Counted from the stretch's first letter, positions 26,882 through 36,425 are shown. The stretch: 64,000 nucleotides of DNA from Planctomycetota bacterium (GCA_030616775.1 JAUWWQ010000010.1:1-64000), one strand, 5' to 3'. The notes: a model not told the origin generated them from the letters alone. A program made the numbers and translations.

Positions 26882-27154
26882 TGGAAATTCGGATCGCCGT
26901 AACGACTCCCTCGCCCGGCAGCTTGTTCGTTCTGCGCGACCTCGGTGCGAATGTCTAGGCATAGCCGCAGCATTTGTGCCATCAGGCGGACGCGTGAGCT
27001 GCCGCAGGCCGCTCTACTGATCAATCTCCTCGCCAACGTGGACGGACGCGGCGTGTTTGAGGATCGATTCAACGGCGCGCTGAATCGCCTTTGGCGCCGG
27101 CACGAACACAGCAAGTACGGTGGCGCGCGGCTGCTGGGCGTGCATGGCGTGTAG
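26881..27154 (+). pseudogene. plsX: Degenerate phosphate acyltransferase gene
   Basis: Only fragments of PlsX remain. The start MEIRIAV overlaps the rpmF stop codon as expected. A piece LRDLGANV then matches the DVGANV region and meets TAG at 26956. In the next frame LLANVDGRGVF recalls the NVEGRDVF block, joined directly to YGGARLLGVHGV, the typical C-terminal YGGAPLLGVNGV. Intact PlsX has over 300 residues, so several internal deletions have occurred. PlsX makes acyl-phosphate for phospholipid synthesis, so another acyltransferase route or another copy is expected elsewhere in the genome. Confidence 0.75.
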
Positions 27155-27188
27155 GTTTTCTTAGCCCACCGAACAGGACCGGATCTTA

Positions 27189-28181
27189 ATGACACCGCGG
27201 TTGCCGATTCGGTTTTGCGGGACGGGAATGTACGTCCCAAAGGAAGTCTTGACGAACCAGCATTTCGTCGACTATCTCGATACCAGCGATGAATGGATCG
27301 TCACGCGTACGGGCATTCGCGAGCGTCGCAAGGCCGCACCCGGCGAATACACCTCAACGATGGGTGTAAAGGCTGCCCAAAATGCCCTAGATGATGCCGG
27401 GCTGAGCGCAAGTGACATTGATTTGATCATCTGCACCACCGCGACCGGGGACTGTCCCTTCCCGGCAACGGCGGCGTTCATACAGGCCGCATTGGGGGCC
27501 GGGAACGTCCCTGCCTTTGACGTCGTTGCGGCCTGTGCGGGCTTTTTGCATGGGACGATTGCGGCCGCCGGGCTATTGAACTCGGGTTTATACGAGCGTG
27601 CCCTCGTCATTGGTGCCGAGACCTTGACACGCTATGTGGACGCGGAGGACCGCAGGATGGTGGTTCTGTTCGGTGACGGTGCGGGCGCCGCGGTCTTGAG
27701 CAGGTCTACCAATCCCGAGCAGGCGATTCTGTACTGCGACATGGGTTGCGACGGTACCCGGGCCAAACTCATCTGGCTTCCTGCGGGAGGCTCCCGCCTG
27801 CCGGCATCCCAGATGACAGTGGCGGAACGCTTGCACTACATGCACATGCGGGGCCGGGAGGTCTACAAATTCGCCGTCAACAAGATGCAGGAGCTTATTA
27901 CTAACGCTCTGGCGGCTACAGGTTTAACGCCGCAAGACCTGAAGCTGGTGATCCCACATCAGTCGAATCTGCGGATCATCGAGTCCGTACGGGAAAAGAT
28001 AGGACTGGATCGGGAGAAGATGGCCGTCAACATCGATCGCTACGGCAACACCTCGGCGGCATCGGTCATCATGAGTCTGGACGAGGCTCGTCGCGACGGC
28101 ACATTGCAGCCGGGTGATATCGTGCTGATGGTCGCAATCGGCTCCGGTCTTACGTGGAGCACTATGATCGTCCGGCTTTAG
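27189..28181 (+). CDS. fabH: 3-oxoacyl-ACP synthase III
   Basis: A 330-residue KAS III enzyme that condenses acetyl-CoA with malonyl-ACP to begin fatty acid synthesis. The catalytic triad is visible: Cys116 in VVAACAGFLHG, His257 in IPHQSNLR and Asn287 in RYGNTSAAS. The TRTGIRERR motif and the terminal GLTWSTMIVRL are typical. It follows the plsX remnant by 34 bases. Confidence 0.95.
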   Translation: MTPRLPIRFCGTGMYVPKEVLTNQHFVDYLDTSDEWIVTRTGIRERRKAAPGEYTSTMGVKAAQNALDDAGLSASDIDLIICTTATGDCPFPATAAFIQAALGAGNVPAFDVVAACAGFLHGTIAAAGLLNSGLYERALVIGAETLTRYVDAEDRRMVVLFGDGAGAAVLSRSTNPEQAILYCDMGCDGTRAKLIWLPAGGSRLPASQMTVAERLHYMHMRGREVYKFAVNKMQELITNALAATGLTPQDLKLVIPHQSNLRIIESVREKIGLDREKMAVNIDRYGNTSAASVIMSLDEARRDGTLQPGDIVLMVAIGSGLTWSTMIVRL

Positions 28182-28207
28182 GAGCAACCTAAGCAGTGAT
28201 AGAGTTC

Positions 28208-28311
28208 TTCCGGGCTGGACCGAGAATCCTTTCTCGGTCCTTCGTAAGACACGGGAAAGGATTCCCGTCGAGGATGGGTGCGAGAAGGGATTCTCGCACC
28301 AGCACGAAAGC
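28208..28311. repeat. Partial palindromic element between fabH and fabD
   Basis: It contains the hairpin GGACCGAGAA-TCCT-TTCTCGGTCC and a second hairpin TGCGAGAAGGGATTCTCGCA. It shares the GCTGGACCGAGAATCC core with the CCGTGTTTC family but lacks the outer ends. It interrupts the otherwise compact fab cluster. Confidence 0.7.
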
Positions 28312-28335
28312 CTCCGGCTGGGCAAAGACAAAGAC

Positions 28336-29292
28336 ATGAGTAGCTCAGCGGTCATTTTTCCAGGTCAAGGCTCGCAGTCAGTCGGCATGGGACGGGACGT
28401 TGCGGAGGCAAGCGAACGAGCCCGAGCGGTCTTCGACCGGGCCAACGATCTTCTGGGTTTCGACTTGGCGAGATTGTGCTTTGAAAGCCCGGCCGAGCAG
28501 CTTGAAAAGACCGACATCCAGCAACCGGCTATCTTCGTAGTGAGTGTCGCCATCTGGGAGGCGTTCATCGAAGCCGGTGGTCGGCGGGAGCAGTTCGCTT
28601 GGACCGGTGGCCTGAGCCTCGGCGAGTACACGGCCCTGCACGTCGCCGGTGCGTTAGACTTTGACGCGGCTTTGCGCCTCGTTCGGCGGCGAGGCCAGCT
28701 AATGCAGGAAGCCTCCGTTGCGAGCCCGAGTGGTATGGTCTCGCTCATTGGGGCCGACGAGGCCTCGGCACAGGCTCTGTGCGACCGGGCGCGCGGTGAC
28801 GGAGTGCTCGCACCGGCGAATTTCAACTGTCCGGGCCAGGTCGTGATTTCCGGCAGCAAAGCCGCATGTAACCGGGCGATGGAGTGCGCGTCCGAGTTCG
28901 AGTGCCGGGCGGTGGCGCTCACAGTGGCCGGCGCGTTTCACTCGCCGCTGATGGAACCAGCAGCAAACGGTCTGTGGTCGGTTCTCCAAGAAACCCGCTT
29001 CGCTGCACCGGCCATCGCGGTGATTGCAAATGTCGATGCCCAGAGGCATCGAGACGCGGCGGGGATACGGGAGTCGCTCAAACGGCAGGTCACCCAGCCG
29101 GTTCTCTGGCAGCGTTGCGTGGAACGCATGATCGCCGAGGGTGTGGACCAGTTTTTCGAGATGGGTCCGGGGCGCGTGCTGACCGGCCTGATTCGGAAGA
29201 TTAACCGCAAGATTCCCACGGTCAGCGTCAGCACCAAGGATGCGATCGCGGGGGCCACGGATAGGCTTGCAACAAGGAGCATAGAACGATGA
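28336..29292 (+). CDS. fabD: Malonyl-CoA:ACP transacylase
   Basis: A 318-residue acyltransferase with the N-terminal FPGQGSQ, the nucleophile motif [10 protein letters not shown] (a variant of GHSLGE), Arg in RRRGQLMQ, and the catalytic His in AGAFHSPLM. It loads malonate onto ACP. Its stop overlaps the start of fabG by 4 bases. Confidence 0.95.
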   Translation: MSSSAVIFPGQGSQSVGMGRDVAEASERARAVFDRANDLLGFDLARLCFESPAEQLEKTDIQQPAIFVVSVAIWEAFIEAGGRREQFAWTGGLSLGEYTALHVAGALDFDAALRLVRRRGQLMQEASVASPSGMVSLIGADEASAQALCDRARGDGVLAPANFNCPGQVVISGSKAACNRAMECASEFECRAVALTVAGAFHSPLMEPAANGLWSVLQETRFAAPAIAVIANVDAQRHRDAAGIRESLKRQVTQPVLWQRCVERMIAEGVDQFFEMGPGRVLTGLIRKINRKIPTVSVSTKDAIAGATDRLATRSIER

Positions 29293-30029
29293 AAGACAAG
29301 GTGGTGCTTATCACCGGCGGGGCGCGCGGTATCGGACGCGCGATCTGTCTATGTTTCGCCCAGAAGGGGGCGAATGTGGTCACCTGCGACCTGGATGAGA
29401 CTGGTCTGGCGTCCCTGGCACATAAGGCCAAGGAGCGGGAGTGGTCCGGGTCGGTCGAGGTTCGCACGTTGAACGTCACGGATCGCCAGGCCATCGATCA
29501 GTTCGTCGAGACGCTTGGCGAAACCCGCGGGCGGATCGACATTCTGGTCAATAACGCGGGGATCACCCGTGACGGGCTTCTGATGGGCATGGAAGACGAG
29601 CAGTTCGACCAGGTGCTCACCACCAACCTGTACTCGGTTTTCTTCCTCAGCCGGGCCGTCAGCCGGATCATGATCCGGCAGCGCTATGGCAGAATAATCA
29701 ACATAGCAAGCGTGTCAGGGGTGATGGGCAATGCCGGCCAGAGCAACTATGCTGCCAGCAAGGCGGGCGTGATCGGGTTCACCAAGAGTCTGGCGAAGGA
29801 ATTGGCCAGACGCAAGATCACGTGCAACGCAGTGGCGCCCGGCTTCATCGCCACGGCCATGACCGATGTCCTGCCGGACAAGGTCAAAGAAGGCGCGAAG
29901 GGGCTCATTCCCCTGGGGCGTTTTGGGGAGCCGCAAGAGGTGGCCTCGGTGGTTGCGTTCCTGGCGAGTGACGCGGCCTCCTATATCACCGGGCAGGTTC
30001 TGGTGGTCGACGGGGGCATGCACATGTAG
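29289..30029 (+). CDS. fabG: 3-oxoacyl-ACP reductase
   Basis: A 246-residue short-chain dehydrogenase with the NADPH motif [12 protein letters not shown], the catalytic Ser-Tyr-Lys in [17 protein letters not shown], and the end [14 protein letters not shown]. It reduces beta-ketoacyl-ACP in each elongation cycle. The ATGA overlap couples it to fabD. Confidence 0.95.
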   Translation: MKDKVVLITGGARGIGRAICLCFAQKGANVVTCDLDETGLASLAHKAKEREWSGSVEVRTLNVTDRQAIDQFVETLGETRGRIDILVNNAGITRDGLLMGMEDEQFDQVLTTNLYSVFFLSRAVSRIMIRQRYGRIINIASVSGVMGNAGQSNYAASKAGVIGFTKSLAKELARRKITCNAVAPGFIATAMTDVLPDKVKEGAKGLIPLGRFGEPQEVASVVAFLASDAASYITGQVLVVDGGMHM

Positions 30030-30221
30030 CGGGTCCGGCGGCACGCGGTGGCGCCTGGTAGCTCCCGCGGGGTAGAGGAATCGGGGCCCAACAGGCGGCA
30101 GAGGCGGAAGTCACAGCAACAAAACGGTTGCTATGCGGACCGCCGCGGACTACTATTCGCGGAAATCCAGGGCCAACAACAGGCGAGTGGTGGTGTTTTG
30201 GAAACTCAACTGGAGGAATGA

Positions 30222-30470
30222 GTGGTGCCTACGGTGGCTGAGATCGAAGAGAAGGTCATTCAGATTGTCAGCGAGCAGATGAGCGTTGATAAAGGAGAGG
30301 TCTCCCGTGACACCTCGTTCGTCAACGACTTGAACGCGGACTCCCTTGATACTGTGGAACTGGTCATGGAGCTCGAGGATGAGTTCGACATGACCATCCC
30401 CGACGAGGAAGCGGAAAAGCTCAAGACCGTCGGAGAGGCCGTCGATTACATCCAGAATCATCTAGAGTGA
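30222..30470 (+). CDS. acpP: Acyl carrier protein
   Basis: An 82-residue acidic protein with the phosphopantetheine site [10 protein letters not shown] at Ser41. GTG 30222 follows TGGAGGA. A 190-base gap separates it from fabG and may hold its own promoter, as is common for this abundant protein. Confidence 0.95.
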   Translation: MVPTVAEIEEKVIQIVSEQMSVDKGEVSRDTSFVNDLNADSLDTVELVMELEDEFDMTIPDEEAEKLKTVGEAVDYIQNHLE

Positions 30471-30492
30471 GTAGTCACACAGCGCGGCGACG

Positions 30493-31731
30493 ATGGCTGG
30501 ACGACGTGTAGTGGTCACGGGGATGGGGGCTGTTACGCCTTTCGGCGTTTCCGTCGATCTGTTTTGGGACAGCCTCGTAGAAGGGCGATCGGGGCTCTCT
30601 ACCGTTTCGCTGTTCGATACGCAGGGGTTCGACGTGCGCGTCGGCGGTGAGGTCCCCAACTTCAACCCAACAGAGTATCTGGATCCAAAGCTGGTCAAGC
30701 GTCTGGACCGGTTCACCCAGTTTGCGATGATTGCCTGTGACGAGGCGTTCAAAGCGTCCGGTCTGGATCTTGAACGCGTGGATCCACAGCGTATGGCGGT
30801 CATCTTCGGCTCCGGCATCGGCGGAATGAACGAATTGGAGCAGCAGTTTGCCCGCCTGACGAACAAAGGTCCCGGCAGAGTCTCAGCCTTCACAATCCCC
30901 AAGCTGATGGTCAACGCGGCCAGCGGCAATATCTCCATAGCATACGGCACGAAGGGCAGTAGCGTTGCTGTAAGCAGCGCGTGTGCCTCTGCAACCCATG
31001 CGATGGGCGAGGCTCTGGAGCACATCCGTCGTGGCAAGGCCGATATCGTGTTCACCGGTGGGTCGGAGGCGGCTTTGACGCCGCTCGCCCTCGCAGCCTT
31101 TGCCGCGATGAAGGCCTTAAGTACGCGCAACGACGCACCGCAACGTGCGAGCCGACCCTTCGATCGCGACCGCGACGGCTTCGTTCTCTCGGAAGGTGCC
31201 GGCGCGTTGATCTTCGAGGATTTCGATCACGCAAAACGCCGTGGGGCGCCGATTGTCGCGGAGGTAATCGGGTTTGCCTCTTCTTCCGACGCCGATCACC
31301 TCACGCAGCCCTCGGAGGATGGGAAGGGGGCGGCTGATGCGATGCGAAGAGCAGTGGCTGACGCCGGCATGCCCGCTGACGAAATCGACTACATCAACGC
31401 ACACGGAACGGGCACACCCCTCGGCGATGTAGCGGAAACCGTGGCCATCAAGGAAGTATTTGGACCGGCGGCCAAGAAACTGGTCGTGAGCAGCACCAAA
31501 AGCGCCATCGGGCACTCACTGGGAGCTAGTGGTGGTATTGAGCTCGTCGCAACCATCCGCGCACTTGTCCATTCAGTCGTCCCGCCCACTATCAACCTGG
31601 ACAATCCGGACGAGCAGTGCGATCTGGATTATTGCCCCAACACCGCTCGCGACCGAAAGATCGACGTTGCCATGAGCAGTTCCTTTGGATTCGGGGGCCA
31701 CAACGCCTGTATCGTGGTGCGGCGCCTATAG
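30493..31731 (+). CDS. fabF: 3-oxoacyl-ACP synthase II
   Basis: A 412-residue KAS II enzyme. The catalytic Cys164 is in SSACASATHAMG, with His residues in NAHGTGTPLGD and KSAIGHSLGASG, and the glycine-rich end FGFGGHNACIV. It extends acyl chains with malonyl-ACP. It lies 22 bases after acpP and closes the cluster. Confidence 0.96.
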   Translation: MAGRRVVVTGMGAVTPFGVSVDLFWDSLVEGRSGLSTVSLFDTQGFDVRVGGEVPNFNPTEYLDPKLVKRLDRFTQFAMIACDEAFKASGLDLERVDPQRMAVIFGSGIGGMNELEQQFARLTNKGPGRVSAFTIPKLMVNAASGNISIAYGTKGSSVAVSSACASATHAMGEALEHIRRGKADIVFTGGSEAALTPLALAAFAAMKALSTRNDAPQRASRPFDRDRDGFVLSEGAGALIFEDFDHAKRRGAPIVAEVIGFASSSDADHLTQPSEDGKGAADAMRRAVADAGMPADEIDYINAHGTGTPLGDVAETVAIKEVFGPAAKKLVVSSTKSAIGHSLGASGGIELVATIRALVHSVVPPTINLDNPDEQCDLDYCPNTARDRKIDVAMSSSFGFGGHNACIVVRRL

Positions 31732-31944
31732 TGCCGCCGGCCCCAGGCAGCGTCAGGCGGTAGGGCCCGGTGGGGCTCCGGAAACTCGTCCGCTACGCCG
31801 ATAAGCGACCTCCACTCGGTCACTGCTGATAGACAAAAGGTACCAGGGCGAGTTGTCGGGCATTCAAGCACGGGCTGACCATTCGTCGATATCCGATGCT
31901 AGAGAAGGGGTAGGTGCGCGCCGAGGACAGTGATTGGAGGTCGC

Positions 31945-32379
31945 ATGGCGATTCCACAGGCAAATGTCGATGCACTATCTACAGAGACACCAATCTCAGA
32001 ACCCGCTGCGCCCGGCGCTGCGGTAACCGGCGAGCAGGCGCCTTCCTCAACACAGGCTCGGCCCGCCTCCGCAAGCCAAGCCGGATCGCACGAGTCACAG
32101 ATTGAACGAATCCTTGGCATATCCGTCCCGGTCGCGGTCATGCTTGCAGAACGCGACATGCTAGTCGAATCAATTCTCCGAATCACGGTTGGGACAATCA
32201 TTGAGTTTGAGGTCCCGTTCGATTCGGAACTCATGCTACAGGTTGCCGACCGTACGATCGGACGCGGACTGGCAGTCAGAGTGGGCGAGAACTTCGGCCT
32301 TCGCGTCACCCACATCGGCACCCTCGAGGATCGAATCGACGCTATGGGCGGTCGGCAGGAGCCCTCACGACCCCATTAG
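31945..32379 (+). CDS. FliN/SpoA-domain flagellar switch-like protein
   Basis: A 144-residue protein. The first 55 residues are a Pro/Ala/Ser-rich linker. The rest is a SpoA domain (ILGISVPVAVMLAERDM, GTIIEFEVPFDSELML, GRGLAVRVGENFGLRVT), the fold of the FliN C-ring protein of the flagellar motor and of type III secretion homologs. Start at ATG 31945 after GGAGG. No other motility gene lies nearby. Its 3' end overlaps the converging CCA-transferase gene by 15 bases. Confidence 0.8.
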   Translation: MAIPQANVDALSTETPISEPAAPGAAVTGEQAPSSTQARPASASQAGSHESQIERILGISVPVAVMLAERDMLVESILRITVGTIIEFEVPFDSELMLQVADRTIGRGLAVRVGENFGLRVTHIGTLEDRIDAMGGRQEPSRPH

Positions 32380-33594
32380 CTTCCGGGCCATCGCCACAGC
32401 CTGCTTGTGGTCGGTGATATGCTCGTTTAGCTGGGCCCGATAAACCGCCTCCAGAATTTCCCCAATCCGACGACCGGGTGACATACCCATGTCGCAAAGA
32501 TCATCGCCGGTCACAAGCGGCGGGGGGATGACGCTCGCAGCCGGAATCGCTGCGGCGCGGTCTCGGACACGTTCATACGGATCGAGGTTGGTTCCGGTCC
32601 CGATCAACTCCCCGCGCAGCAGCTCAAGCAGGTCGGGCCAGGACTCTTCTGCCATAAGCAGTTTGAAATCGGCGAGTTCGAGTGAGCCCTCCTTGTGGAC
32701 CGCGGGCAACGAACGGACCATCCAGACCACCGCCTTGCTAAGACGGTTGCTCAATCGCAGAGTCCGACAGACACTACCCGCGTCATCCGGTGTGCGGCCG
32801 CACACCACAGCCGCCAATGCGAGCCTCGCCGAGACCGCCCGATTGGGTAGGGCGGCAAGGCGGTCGTGAGTAGCCATGTCCTCATCCCGCATCGGCGGCC
32901 ATGCGGGCGCAAGATGCCCGCGCAGCCCGGTTTCCAGGAGCAATGACCAACCCCGGGCGCGCGTCGGGTCCGTCAGGATCATCTCGAGTTCCATCCACAC
33001 CCGTTCTGCGCTGATGGACTCCAGGTGAGCTGCCAGGCGTTTGATCCCCTCAGCCGTGGCCGGCTCGATCTCAAAGCCGAACCGGGCGGCGAAACGCACC
33101 CCCCGCAGCATACGCAGGTGATCCTCAGCAAAACGCCGATGGGGATCGCCGATGGTTCTTATTATTCCCGCCTCGAGGTCCGACCGACCATCGACATAGT
33201 CAATCACGCGTTCATCGATCGGGTCGAAGAACAGACCGTTGATCGTGAAGTCCCGCCGCCGGGCATCCTCGATGTCCGTCCCGAACGTGACGGCGTCCGG
33301 GTGACGACCATCGGTATATGGACCGTCGGAGCGAAACGTCGCAACTTCGATGTCGTGACCGAATATGCGCACCAACATGACACCGAATTTTGCTCCAACC
33401 TGACGGGCACGCGGGAAAACCTCCTTCACACGGGTCGGCGTCGCATCGGTCACCACGTCATAGTCCTTCGGTTTACGGTTGAGCAACCGGTCGCGAACAC
33501 ACCCACCAGCCAGCAGCGCGACGTGGCCCTCGGCGCACAGCTTCCTTATGGCGTGCAGTGCAGCATCGAAAGCGTCGTGGGATTTAGCGTTCAT
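32365..33594 (-). CDS. CCA tRNA nucleotidyltransferase / poly(A) polymerase family protein
   Basis: A 409-residue class II nucleotidyltransferase. The N-terminal catalytic motif is GGCVRDRLLNRKPKDYDVVTDA (residues 30-51), with the metal ligands Asp44 and Asp46. RRRDFTINGLFFDP and RMLRGVRFAARFGFEIEP mark the neck and RNA-binding regions. These enzymes add or repair the tRNA 3' CCA, or add A tails; sequence alone does not decide. It overlaps rsmD by 4 bases, so the two are coupled. Confidence 0.88.
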   Translation of the reverse strand: MNAKSHDAFDAALHAIRKLCAEGHVALLAGGCVRDRLLNRKPKDYDVVTDATPTRVKEVFPRARQVGAKFGVMLVRIFGHDIEVATFRSDGPYTDGRHPDAVTFGTDIEDARRRDFTINGLFFDPIDERVIDYVDGRSDLEAGIIRTIGDPHRRFAEDHLRMLRGVRFAARFGFEIEPATAEGIKRLAAHLESISAERVWMELEMILTDPTRARGWSLLLETGLRGHLAPAWPPMRDEDMATHDRLAALPNRAVSARLALAAVVCGRTPDDAGSVCRTLRLSNRLSKAVVWMVRSLPAVHKEGSLELADFKLLMAEESWPDLLELLRGELIGTGTNLDPYERVRDRAAAIPAASVIPPPLVTGDDLCDMGMSPGRRIGEILEAVYRAQLNEHITDHKQAVAMARKLMGS

Positions 33595-34172
33595 CGTGTG
33601 AAGACAGTTATCGAGTTACTACCCAGCGTCCGCCGATCCACGACCCGCCACGGCTCGGTCGGCTCTATCTCGAAGCATACCTTGGCACTGTGATGCAGCA
33701 CGACCAGGGGTGTGTTGTCTTCAAGTTCGCCAAGACGTGCAAGATATCGCCTCACAGCCCCTTGGCCTGAGGTGTCTTCGGAGTCGCGGTAGGGGGGATC
33801 AAGGAAGATGAGCTCGAAAGGTCGCCTATCGGGATCTACAACAGCCCATCGCCACGCATCCCGAGTCACGATAGTGGCTGCACCCCCGACACGCAACGCG
33901 TCAAGGTTCTGCCGCAACGCAACGATCGCTTCGCGATCGCGCTCGAAGAAACAGCATGACGCCGCACCGCGTGACAAGGCCTCCAACCCCATCGACCCGC
34001 TTCCCGCGAACACGTCCGCAACACGCAGCGGGGGCAAGGCGCCGGGGCAACCGTAATGTGATCCGAGGGCGTTGAACACAGTCTCCTTAACACCATCGGG
34101 CATGGGCCTGGTGCTTGCTGTGCGCGGCCGGATCAAACGTCTCGAACGCCACTGGCCCGCGATTATTCTCAT
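33591..34172 (-). CDS. rsmD: 16S rRNA (guanine(966)-N2)-methyltransferase
   Basis: A 193-residue SAM-dependent methyltransferase. It starts with the family motif MRIIAGQWRSRRL, followed by RPMPDGVKETVFNAL, the SAM loop DVFAGSGSMGLEALSRGA and the target-amine motif LDPPY. It modifies G966 of 16S rRNA. It is the upstream gene of a two-gene unit with the CCA-transferase family gene. Confidence 0.93.
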   Translation of the reverse strand: MRIIAGQWRSRRLIRPRTASTRPMPDGVKETVFNALGSHYGCPGALPPLRVADVFAGSGSMGLEALSRGAASCCFFERDREAIVALRQNLDALRVGGAATIVTRDAWRWAVVDPDRRPFELIFLDPPYRDSEDTSGQGAVRRYLARLGELEDNTPLVVLHHSAKVCFEIEPTEPWRVVDRRTLGSNSITVFTR

Positions 34173-34203
34173 CAGAGCACGCAGCTAGCGATTGTCACAT
34201 GCG

Positions 34204-34233
34204 TTGACCGTGCGCGAATCCAGCCCGTATAAT
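34204..34233 (+). promoter_or_regulatory. Promoter of the YkgJ-like gene
   Basis: TTGACC at 34204-34209 and a perfect TATAAT at 34228-34233 with an 18-base spacer, in the divergent gap after rsmD. Confidence 0.6.
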
Positions 34234-34303
34234 CCACCGTCGCGCTTTGCTTGGCAAGGCGCAGTGTCGGTAAGTCGGGAAAAGCTGTCCGGCGGAGTAT
34301 CTT

Positions 34304-34720
34304 ATGGGATCGACTCTGTGCGAACATTGCACAGCCGTGTGCTGCCGTTACCTCGCCCTGCCCCTTGACGATCCAGCCAAGGCACGGGACTACGACGACA
34401 TGCGATGGTATCTAATGCATGAGGGTGTCACCGTGTTTGTTGAAGACGGGGACTGGTACATTCAGTATCAGGCCCGATGCAAGAACCTCGGTGCTGACAG
34501 CCTCTGTAGGATCTACGATATCAGACCCAAGACTTGTCGGGAGTACGGACCGGGCTCCTGCGACTACGCCGGCGGCAGCTACGGCTACGACCATTTGTTC
34601 ACCCATCCAAAGCAGATCGAGGAGTACTATCACCAGAAAACCGGCAAGAAACTTGACACTCTCACAGAGCCCGGCCCGCCTCGGCGACCCAGGCCGCCCA
34701 AGAAGAAAAAATCGGCATAA
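34304..34720 (+). CDS. YkgJ-family cysteine cluster protein
   Basis: A 138-residue protein with the CxxCxxxCC start (C6, C9, C13, C14) and a later CKNLGADSLCRIYDIRPKTCREY, the pattern of the UPF0153/YkgJ zinc- or iron-chelating family. The tail is Pro/Lys-rich. The function of this family is poorly known. The start codon of the next gene overlaps its stop (TAATG). Confidence 0.85.
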   Translation: MGSTLCEHCTAVCCRYLALPLDDPAKARDYDDMRWYLMHEGVTVFVEDGDWYIQYQARCKNLGADSLCRIYDIRPKTCREYGPGSCDYAGGSYGYDHLFTHPKQIEEYYHQKTGKKLDTLTEPGPPRRPRPPKKKKSA

Positions 34721-35493
34721 TGATCCCGGACACACGCCGACAGCTAAGACAAGCCCATCGTGTCATCTTGGCTGTCTCGCTAAGTGGGGTAGGGGGGTGC
34801 ATCTCGGGGTCGCTTGCATCGAACACCGACCGCCACCCACTCGGCTATCGTTGGTCGGACGCCGGCCGGCAGATGGTGCACGTCGGCGAGACCGTGGAAT
34901 TCGATTTTGTTCTACAGGACTTAATGCGGCGGTTCGTGCCGCCACTCGGGTTGGCCGACTACTGTGTCGCAACCATCGGCGGTGAACGCCTCGAGAGCGA
35001 GCCAAACGCAGCGGGCCATTTCCAGTTCGCTTATGCCTTCGATCAGGTGACACCGGGTGAGAAGATCGAAGTACGGACGATCGCGTACCAGCAGCGGGGC
35101 CATCGGGATTTCATGAGAATCCGCGAAAAGTGGGTTTACGCGGAAAGCCCCTTCAACCGTCCGGATCGGAAGGTAGCCGGTGACTCCATCCGGTTCACGG
35201 TGTACGAGGTGCCGATCGAACTGATGATCGTTCGGCCTCCCGATGACCTCGACCCGGAGTCCGGCGTACTGCGCATTCATCGTGCCGACGGATCGACCAC
35301 GTCGGTCTACCTCGACCGGCCTCACCGCCCCGGATTTACGATCACCGGCCCCGCACCGGACGGCTACTATCGCGTTAGCTATCGATCCAAGGGTAACGAG
35401 CTGAACCCTGTCGGAACAACCGACGTCGAATTCGAGATCTACGACACGGCAGGTTTCCCGCATTATGCATCCACGACGCTCGAAACGCCGTAG
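34720..35493 (+). CDS. Hypothetical exported beta-rich protein
   Basis: A 257-residue protein with a hydrophobic N-terminal segment ending in SGVGGC, a plausible lipoprotein signal with Cys27. The rest is rich in beta strands and I recognise no domain. It is coupled to the YkgJ-like gene by a TAATG overlap. Confidence 0.65.
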   Translation: MIPDTRRQLRQAHRVILAVSLSGVGGCISGSLASNTDRHPLGYRWSDAGRQMVHVGETVEFDFVLQDLMRRFVPPLGLADYCVATIGGERLESEPNAAGHFQFAYAFDQVTPGEKIEVRTIAYQQRGHRDFMRIREKWVYAESPFNRPDRKVAGDSIRFTVYEVPIELMIVRPPDDLDPESGVLRIHRADGSTTSVYLDRPHRPGFTITGPAPDGYYRVSYRSKGNELNPVGTTDVEFEIYDTAGFPHYASTTLETP

Positions 35494-35542
35494 GTAGGGG
35501 GGTGGGGCGGTCGAAGCGGACCCGGAAGGGAGTGAGCGTTGC

Positions 35543-36049
35543 ATGGCACGGCCTCACATTCATTACGAAGCCGCCTTTGAGGACTACATCCGGTCGCGCG
35601 GCTGGCCATACCTGCCGGTGGACGAGCACAAGAAGGCCATCTTTGCCGGGGCCCGAATCAAGTCCTTTGACTTTCTGGTCTACCGGCCGGGCAAGAAGCC
35701 CTGGCTGGTCGACGTTAAGGGTCGAAAGTTTCCCTACGACGGAAAAGGCAGCAAGAGATACTGGGAAAACTGGGTCACGCGCGAGGACCTGGAGGGCCTG
35801 CAGAAGTGGGAGGGTGTCTTCGGCCGGGATTTCGAGACCGGCCTGGTCTTTGTCTACTGGCTTGTCGGCCCGCCGGATCGCGAACCGAGCACCGATATCC
35901 ACGTTTTCAGGAACGAGTACTATGCCTTTCTGTGGATATCCGCCCTGGATTACGCCGCCCACGCCCGCCAACGCTCCCCGAAATGGGACACCGTCACCGT
36001 CCCCAGCCGAACCTTCCGCCGCCTGGTCAAACCTCTCCACGAAAGCTAA
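35543..36049 (+). CDS. HYExAFE-family protein (nuclease-fold candidate)
   Basis: A 168-residue protein starting with the family-defining HYEAAFE motif. Conserved pieces are KSFDFLVYR and WLVDVKGRKFPYD, where the acidic residues and the D-V-K-G pattern recall the D...(D/E)xK active site of restriction-like nucleases. That reading is inference; the family is uncharacterised as far as I know. It is the only complete copy here. Its last 48 codons recur at 38153 and 39653. Confidence 0.8.
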   Translation: MARPHIHYEAAFEDYIRSRGWPYLPVDEHKKAIFAGARIKSFDFLVYRPGKKPWLVDVKGRKFPYDGKGSKRYWENWVTREDLEGLQKWEGVFGRDFETGLVFVYWLVGPPDREPSTDIHVFRNEYYAFLWISALDYAAHARQRSPKWDTVTVPSRTFRRLVKPLHES

Positions 36050-36266
36050 GCAACGAATCGGGCCGGTGTTCCGTTGGAGGTGGTTGCCAAGCTTGTAGGG
36101 CGTCGGCATATCGACACCACGGTCAAGCACTACCGGTGGATCGGTGACGCAGACCTTCGAGCCGGTGTCGCCAAGCTGCGGAAGGCGTCGGCGGGGTAGC
36201 TCTTGTTCATCAAACCGTTGACGGCTGCCGACGCTTCGCAAGCACCACAGCACCGTCCCTCAAGCA
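35906..36266. repeat. Repeat copy A: HYExAFE 3' end, recombinase end, PEP-CTERM tail
   Basis: This segment covers the last codons of the intact HYExAFE gene, a tyrosine-recombinase end (36067-36199) and, on the minus strand, a short remnant of a PEP-CTERM tail (VVLAKRRQPSTV, stop at 36210). The same order occurs at 38153-38500. Confidence 0.8.
36067..36199 (+). pseudogene. Tyrosine recombinase C-terminal fragment (copy A)
   Basis: The frame reads EVVAKLVGRRHIDTTVKHYRW and continues to a TAG at 36197. This is the end of a phage-type integrase, with the box-II histidine region (here GRRH instead of GHxH) and the catalytic tyrosine in KHYR. No N-terminal part precedes it; it begins about 20 bases after the HYExAFE stop codon. 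Confidence 0.75.
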
Positions 36267-36425
36267 TGGCGGCGCTGCGCTTTGCGATGCCACCCGGCCG
36301 ACATTTCCCCAACGGCCTGTGCCCGAAGGCTCGACCGCCCTCGAAACCAGTTCAGCCTCCTCGACTCCACGGTTTTGGTGCGTCCGGGGCCAGATGCGAG
36401 GGGCATTCTGGCCCTTTGTAGCCGT

